Assembly: GCA_964485235.1 (NCBI GenBank)
Contig: CAZAIO010000103.1
Location: 1 to 9,692, forward strand
Reading direction: 5' to 3'
Length of the DNA: 9,692 bases
From: CAZAIO01 sp964485235
GTDB lineage: Bacteria > Chloroflexota > Dehalococcoidia > GIF9 > UBA5629
A program made the position numbers and the translations under genes. Below the pieces are notes generated by a model. That model had not been told where the DNA came from and made no database searches. It worked only from the letters and a program-made list of their open reading frames with translations. Positions 5,752-9,692 of this stretch are shown in pieces. Position 1 is the stretch's first letter; each line of letters begins with the position of its first letter.

Positions 5752-7218
5752 ATGATACCTGGTGAACATGAAATAACAAATGTAATGAAGTGCGATATAG
5801 TTGTTATCGGGGGCGGTGGGTCCGGTCTGGCTGCGGCGGTTGCAGCATCAGAAAAAGGAGCCGATGTTATTGTTCTAGAAAAGCTGAAAGTATTCGGCGG
5901 AAACTCCATGATGGCTGAAGGTCTATTTGCCTCGGAAAGCCGGACCCAAAAGCGTCTGATGATTGATGCCCGGAACGACAAAATGTTCAAGATAGCGATG
6001 GATTTTGCACACTGGAAATTAGATGCCAGAGTCATTCGCGCCTTTATAGATAAATCGGGAGATACGATTGAATGGCTCGAAGACAAAGATCTTAAACTGG
6101 ATTCTCTTCCGCCTTTATATCCCAATCAGGTTCCTCTTGTCTGGCATTGTACCAAGTCGGCAGGTGCAGAAATCATTAAAACACTAATGAATAGCTGTAA
6201 AGAATCAGGTGTCCGGCTGATAAATCAAACTGCAGTGTTAAACATAGTAACGGATAATAAAGGGAAAATAACCGGAGTTAAAGCAAAAAAGAACGGACAC
6301 GAATTTAAGGTCATGGCAAAAAGCGTTGTCATTGCAACGGGCGGTTATGCCGGAAATAAAAAATTGTTGAAAAAGCATTGCCCGTCATATACGGATAATA
6401 TATATTGTAGGGGAATTCCTCACAAAGGTGACGGATTGCTTATGGCTGTTGCAACAGGTGCTGCTATGGATGGAATGGGGCTACTTCAGCTAGGCGGCCC
6501 TTTTTTCAGAGGAAAACCGCATGTCGGCGCTGTTGCCCGGGAACCTAATACTATATGGGTGAATAAAAAGGGTGAGAGATTTACCGACGAATCTATTTCT
6601 TTCCGAACATCAGAGAGCGGAAATACAATAGATAGACAACCTGACAAGACATCATTTACACTTTTCGATGAAAAAATCAAGCATAAAATGGTCTATAGCG
6701 GATTAATCAAGCGAAACAGAATTATTTTTCATACTTTAAATGAGCTCGAACCGCAATTTGGAAAGAACCTGGATAAGGAATTTATGTTTGAAGTAAAAAG
6801 GAGAGCAGCAATGATATCCGATTCCTGGGATGAAATAGCAAATTGGATAGGTACGCCGCCGGATGTTTTAAAAGCTACTGTCAGTGAATATAATTCTTTT
6901 TGTAATAAAGGGCACGATAAACTCTTTGCAAAAGATCAGATATTCCTTGAGCCTTTACGTAAACCTCCTTTTTATGCAGTTAAGTGCGGTGTCAGTATGC
7001 TGGGGACAATCGGTGGGATTAAGATAAACCAGCATATGGAGGTCCTCGATGATAAATTCAATCCGATTGTTGGATTATATGCGGTTGGCGTTGATGTCGG
7101 AGGGTGGGAATCAGATACATATAATGCAGTATTAAGCGGTTCTACACTGGGTTTTGCTATAAACTCCGGTCGGATTGCCGGCGAAAACGCTGTAAAATAC
7201 GCATCAGGGAAGAAATAG
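5752..7218 (+). CDS. FAD-dependent oxidoreductase, fumarate-reductase flavoprotein / ketosteroid-dehydrogenase-like
   Basis: A protein of 488 residues in the FAD_binding_2 family. The N-terminal dinucleotide fold has IGGGGSG (19-25) and the ribose-binding Glu43 at the end of strand 2, followed by GGNS (49-52). ATGGYA is at 195-200, the family motif GERFTDE at 274-280, and the C-terminal FAD-contacting segment runs from GLYAVG (441-446) through GRIAG (473-477). There is no signal peptide, haem motif or FMN domain, so it should be a cytoplasmic single-flavin enzyme. Where fumarate reductases have HHTMGG the sequence is LGTIGG (417-422), so the two His are absent; LGTxGG resembles 3-ketosteroid dehydrogenases and other relatives. 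It probably reduces or oxidises a C-C bond next to a carbonyl or carboxylate in another substrate. The start is set by GGAGG at 5739-5743, 8 nt before ATG; an in-frame ATG at 5785 lacks such a site. Confidence 0.9.
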   Translation: MIPGEHEITNVMKCDIVVIGGGGSGLAAAVAASEKGADVIVLEKLKVFGGNSMMAEGLFASESRTQKRLMIDARNDKMFKIAMDFAHWKLDARVIRAFIDKSGDTIEWLEDKDLKLDSLPPLYPNQVPLVWHCTKSAGAEIIKTLMNSCKESGVRLINQTAVLNIVTDNKGKITGVKAKKNGHEFKVMAKSVVIATGGYAGNKKLLKKHCPSYTDNIYCRGIPHKGDGLLMAVATGAAMDGMGLLQLGGPFFRGKPHVGAVAREPNTIWVNKKGERFTDESISFRTSESGNTIDRQPDKTSFTLFDEKIKHKMVYSGLIKRNRIIFHTLNELEPQFGKNLDKEFMFEVKRRAAMISDSWDEIANWIGTPPDVLKATVSEYNSFCNKGHDKLFAKDQIFLEPLRKPPFYAVKCGVSMLGTIGGIKINQHMEVLDDKFNPIVGLYAVGVDVGGWESDTYNAVLSGSTLGFAINSGRIAGENAVKYASGKK

Positions 7219-7268
7219 AAAAGATCGGTAATCAAAATTAAAGCCGATACCGTTATGAATGTATATTA

Positions 7269-7308
7269 AAATAGCCCCTGTGGTATCAGTTGACCACAGG
7301 GGCTATTT
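7269..7308. terminator. Strong bidirectional intrinsic terminator between convergent genes
   Basis: A perfect 16-bp stem (7269-7284 pairing with 7293-7308) has an 8-base loop and the GC-rich core AGCCCCTGTGGT. On the plus strand it is followed by TTTGTTTATTTT, ending the flavoprotein transcript. On the minus strand the T-rich stem end ATTT and following TTAATATAC can serve the TRAP transcript. It lies 50 nt past the flavoprotein stop and 81 nt past the dctM stop. Confidence 0.9.
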
Positions 7309-7389
7309 GTTTATTTTAAAAATGTATAGCACCGATCACACGAGACCAGTTTCTTACTTTTCATAATGGTCAATTATACTGCTCTATTA

Positions 7390-8697
7390 CTAACCGCCGA
7401 ACATGATACTGGGTAGCCATGTGCTCAACACGGGAAAGGCTATAACGATTCCTAAAAAGACAACCAGTATTATAGTAAAGGGCAATATAGCACGAACAAA
7501 CTGGCCGATAGGGATATCAAAAGCACCCTTTGCTATAAATAAATTCAATCCTATCGGCGNNNNNNNNNNAAGCATGGCGATCTCTATGTTTACGCCTATC
7601 ACCACACCAAACCATATTAAACTATAGCCCAGGCCTTCTATTATAGGTATGAAGAAAGGTATAGTAAGCAACATAAGGGCAAAAGCGTCCACAACACATC
7701 CGAGCAGAATGAGAATAAAATTAATGGTAATAATCACAATCACAGGATGCAGGTTAGCTGCGACAATGGCATCAGCCAGATTTTCAGCCATACCGGAACC
7801 TGCTACCATGTAGGTGAACATTTTGACTGCGATAATCATTATAAAAATCATGCCGCTGGTTATTGCCGCATCTGTGGATGCTTGTAGCAATTTAGTAAAA
7901 CCAAGTCGATAGAAGGCAATGGCTATTATCAAGATAACAAAAACGCCCAGTCCTGCTGCTTCGGAAGACGTTACCACTCCCATATAAAGTCCTCCTATCA
8001 AACTGACGAGCACCACGATAATAGGCCAGACTTTATATGAAGTACTTAATTTTTCACGCCAGCTAACGCTTTGTGAGACCGGGGCTAATTGAGGCCTTTT
8101 GATAACTGAAAAGAAAACAAAGAGTGAAAGCATCGTACACAAGATAATACCGGGTATAATACCGGCTATAAAAAGGCGGGCAATCGATTGCTGAGCCATA
8201 ATTCCGTAAACGATCATGGGGATACTCGGAGGAATAAGCGGGCCAAGAACACCTCCTGCTGTAATTGCCGCAGCACTGAACCCTTTATTGTACCCCAGTT
8301 TTTCTGCCTGTGAGACAGCAACTTTGCCTACTGAGAGTAGTGTGAGTGTGCTATTACCGATTGCCGCTCCCATGATCCCTTCGGCCACAATAGCGCTGAT
8401 AATGACACCGCCGCGAAGGCGGGACAACCAGTTTTTTGCCGTTTGAAAAATGTCCCCACCTATTCCGGTTACGTTGATAATAGCTGCCAGCAGGACATAG
8501 AGCGGCAGGGCAGTCCATGACTGCGAGAAAAATTCGGTATAGACAACCCCTCCCAGCTTTGTTAAACCGTGTGGTCCCCAGAGAATCAATGTGGCAATTA
8601 CGCCGCAAAACCCGATAGAGAAACCAATCGGTATACCTATTAAAGTAAAAATAACAACGGCTATAAGGCCTATTGAAGCAACTAACGTGACTTCCAT
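7390..8697 (-). CDS. dctM: TRAP transporter large permease (DctM family)
   Basis: A protein of 435 residues, the usual DctM length, made of about twelve hydrophobic segments. It is the ion-driven channel subunit of a tripartite periplasmic transporter that takes up organic acids across the inner membrane. Diagnostic stretches are GIPIGFSIG near the N-terminus, GAAIGNSTLTLLSVGK in the place of the family's SGSSAATAATVG block, the highly typical GGVLGPLIPPSIPMIVYG, and IGLNLF near residue 382. The 10-N gap removes residues 377-380, at the conserved TPP-x-G motif before GLNLF; the frame is kept across it. The start is supported by GGGGAG at 8703-8708, 5 nt before ATG. It follows dctQ by 52 nt, and the operon ends at the terminator at 7269-7308. 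The family does not identify the substrate, which depends on DctP. Confidence 0.94.
   Translation of the reverse strand: MEVTLVASIGLIAVVIFTLIGIPIGFSIGFCGVIATLILWGPHGLTKLGGVVYTEFFSQSWTALPLYVLLAAIINVTGIGGDIFQTAKNWLSRLRGGVIISAIVAEGIMGAAIGNSTLTLLSVGKVAVSQAEKLGYNKGFSAAAITAGGVLGPLIPPSIPMIVYGIMAQQSIARLFIAGIIPGIILCTMLSLFVFFSVIKRPQLAPVSQSVSWREKLSTSYKVWPIIVVLVSLIGGLYMGVVTSSEAAGLGVFVILIIAIAFYRLGFTKLLQASTDAAITSGMIFIMIIAVKMFTYMVAGSGMAENLADAIVAANLHPVIVIITINFILILLGCVVDAFALMLLTIPFFIPIIEGLGYSLIWFGVVIGVNIEIAMLXXXXPIGLNLFIAKGAFDIPIGQFVRAILPFTIILVVFLGIVIAFPVLSTWLPSIMFGG
7560..7569. other. Scaffold gap of 10 N inside dctM
   Basis: Ten N fall in the second conserved PP motif of the large permease. The flanking codons give AML before the gap and an N-C-G codon then PIGLNLF after it. 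If the protein follows the family consensus (AMLTPPIGLN), four bases belong there rather than ten; either length keeps the frame. So the gap does not disrupt the gene. Confidence 0.9.
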
Positions 8698-8749
8698 AAA
8701 AACTCCCCTGTTATGGCTTAAAAAATATCAGTGTACGGGTTCCAATCCA

Positions 8750-9301
8750 TCACATATCTGTTGTTTGATCATTAGCCCTGTGTCCAATGTGCGAAGCAAT
8801 GTATACCCAGAGTTGCCCTATAATGACCAGGGTAAATATACCGGTAAAGACAGGGATTGCGATCTTGAAGGGATATGTCGGAATTGATGCGGCAATAATG
8901 GTATGCTGTTTTGAGTGCAATGCATACAAACCTTCAGTCCAACTTGTATAAGTCAAGGCAATTAAAAAAACAAGTCCGAATACGGGGCCTATAAGGTCCG
9001 ATATGATTACCCGTAGGGTCTTCGGGAAAAATTGACCTACAAAATCAACAGTGATATGTTGTTTGAGTGCTTGCACACCTGCGAGCGAAAAGAGAACGCA
9101 ACCGAGCATTAAAGCGGCAGCGCCTATATAAGCATACTCATCCGGTGCTAAAAAGATATACCTTTTTAAAGACCCGTAGGTGTATACAAGAGCTAATAAT
9201 ACTATCATTACCCCGCTGCACTTCAGTAATATCTGAGTTAAGCGGTCAAGCCACGAAGAAAATAGTCGCCCTGCCCTTAAAGTAATATTCCTTTGCGTCA
9301 T
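8750..9301 (-). CDS. dctQ: TRAP transporter small permease (DctQ family)
   Basis: A protein of 183 residues with four hydrophobic segments at about 22-43, 57-77, 98-118 and 148-168, the standard DctQ topology. Family hallmarks are Arg47 in LKRYIF after the first segment, and QHITVDF (81-87) after the second, matching the common xHIxVD motif. Together with DctM it forms the membrane complex that accepts substrate from DctP. The charged C-terminal tail is cytoplasmic-type. The only good Shine-Dalgarno site, AGGAG at 9316-9320, lies 14 nt before this ATG, which is long; no in-frame start closer to it exists, so translation may be inefficient. It sits between dctP (189-bp gap with hairpins) and dctM (52-bp gap). 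Confidence 0.9.
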   Translation of the reverse strand: MTQRNITLRAGRLFSSWLDRLTQILLKCSGVMIVLLALVYTYGSLKRYIFLAPDEYAYIGAAALMLGCVLFSLAGVQALKQHITVDFVGQFFPKTLRVIISDLIGPVFGLVFLIALTYTSWTEGLYALHSKQHTIIAASIPTYPFKIAIPVFTGIFTLVIIGQLWVYIASHIGHRANDQTTDM

Positions 9302-9364
9302 GTTATGATTACATTCTCCTGTAAATCATGATATTCGAGAAATGGTTATAAATATGGTCTATTA

Positions 9365-9401
9365 CTTAAACCACAGGGGCTGTCAGCCCCTGTGGTTTAA
9401 G
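9365..9401. terminator. Perfect 17-bp hairpin between dctP and dctQ
   Basis: CTTAAACCACAGGGGCT (9365-9381) pairs exactly with 9385-9401 across a 3-base loop. On the minus strand, the direction of the operon, it is followed by TAATAGACC, not a T-run. It is therefore better read as an attenuating or mRNA-stabilising structure at the 3' end of the dctP message than as a full terminator. On the plus strand it is followed by AGTTTTTAT. A stable hairpin after the binding-protein gene is a common way to raise its level over the permease subunits. Confidence 0.75.
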
Positions 9402-9417
9402 AGTTTTTATATGGTCT

Positions 9418-9437
9418 TATTTCATTAAGATGAAATA
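9418..9437. repeat. Second small inverted repeat in the dctP-dctQ gap
   Basis: TATTTCAT and ATGAAATA form an 8-bp perfect stem with a 4-base loop (9426-9429). It lies between the dctP stop codon and the larger hairpin at 9365-9401. It is AT-rich, so stability is modest; it could add to 3'-end protection of the dctP transcript. Confidence 0.45.
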
Positions 9438-9490
9438 CAGACTGTTTTGTTGAAGTATCCAACAGCTAAAATGACAACGTAAGTTTTATA

Positions 9491-9692
9491 CTATTCTATC
9501 GGATACTTCTTGTTTGCACTTTCAGCATAATCTTTAAATTTCTTTGCTATATCCTGTGGAAGACTATTCCAGTAATCGTCGCAAACCTGTTTTGTAGCGG
9601 CAACCCACCTGGCATGTTCGTCTTTAGGCAGATAATAGACCTGGACACCGTCCGTCTTTAATTTTTCTATATATTCCTTTTCCATCTTTTTA
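9491..9692 (-). CDS. dctP: TRAP transporter solute-binding protein (DctP family), C-terminal fragment cut by the window edge
   Basis: The last 67 or so codons of a minus-strand gene whose upstream part lies beyond the window. The frame stays open to base 9692, so the ATG at 9683-9685 is an internal Met, not the start. The text around GVQVYYLPKDEHARW, followed by a helical tail ending KKYPIE, matches the C-terminus of DctP-type binding proteins, where a phrase like 'G-V-x-V-x-x-L' precedes the final helices. The assignment also rests on position: it directly precedes dctQ and dctM on the same strand. In the family this protein is exported, captures the substrate and delivers it to the DctQM complex. 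The substrate-binding residues are outside the window. Confidence 0.8.
   Translation of the reverse strand, partial: KKMEKEYIEKLKTDGVQVYYLPKDEHARWVAATKQVCDDYWNSLPQDIAKKFKDYAESANKKYPIE

Noticed and set aside
5712..6125. Minus-strand open frame of 137 codons
   Set aside because: Antisense to the N-terminal FAD-binding region of the flavoprotein; low-complexity Ser/Pro-rich translation typical of a shadow frame.
8354..8608. Minus-strand open frame of 84 codons within dctM
   Set aside because: Alternate frame of the large permease gene, with Arg-rich shadow composition and no start signal.
9491..9685. A complete 64-residue protein starting at the ATG at 9683-9685
   Set aside because: The frame stays open to the window end and the sequence matches a DctP C-terminus, so the Met is internal.
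1..9692. CRISPR array, tRNA/rRNA genes, insertion sequences or prophage genes
   Set aside because: No regularly spaced repeats, no cloverleaf or rRNA sequence and no transposase or phage-like frames were seen on either strand.

Overview
The window looks like chromosomal DNA from an anaerobic bacterium, assembled as a draft or metagenomic scaffold. The anaerobe call rests on a glycyl-radical-enzyme family protein, a flavodoxin/two-[4Fe-4S] ferredoxin fusion, a soluble fumarate-reductase-like flavoprotein and a TRAP transporter for organic acids. Base composition is moderately AT-rich, Shine-Dalgarno sites are mostly strong and sigma70-type promoters are recognisable. A Clostridia-like (Firmicutes) or similar anaerobe would fit, but the phylum cannot be fixed from this sequence. 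Two runs of N (100 at 3149-3248, 10 at 7560-7569) mark scaffold joins.

Layout. 1-228: no supportable gene. 229-2724 (-): full-length pyruvate-formate-lyase-like protein that keeps the catalytic Cys but has Ser where the glycyl radical should be. 2930-4023 (-): flavodoxin-ferredoxin (EFR1-type) protein interrupted by the 100-N gap; the gap is flanked by identical 55-bp ends, and collapsing them restores an intact 312-residue frame. 4024-4595: divergent intergenic region with a consensus promoter on the minus strand and candidate promoters on the plus strand. 4596-5450 (+): Asp/Glu/hydantoin racemase superfamily protein. 5752-7218 (+): FAD-dependent fumarate-reductase/ketosteroid-dehydrogenase-like flavoprotein. 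7269-7308: strong bidirectional terminator between convergent genes. 7390-8697, 8750-9301 and 9491-9692 (all -): TRAP large permease, small permease and the C-terminal end of the solute-binding protein, so the operon order is dctP-dctQ-dctM, with stable hairpins between dctP and dctQ.

How the genes may work together (inference). The TRAP system would import an organic acid. The racemase-family protein and the flavoprotein are typical of enzymes acting on small carboxylates. The flavodoxin-ferredoxin fusion would carry low-potential electrons. The glycyl-radical-family protein sits beside it, but no radical-SAM activase is visible, in keeping with its missing radical glycine. The substrate is unknown. 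The most notable points are the Gly-to-Ser glycyl-radical homologue, the false C-terminus of the flavodoxin-ferredoxin gene caused by the scaffold join, and two hairpins bracketing the TRAP permease genes that share the same 12-bp arm in opposite nesting.
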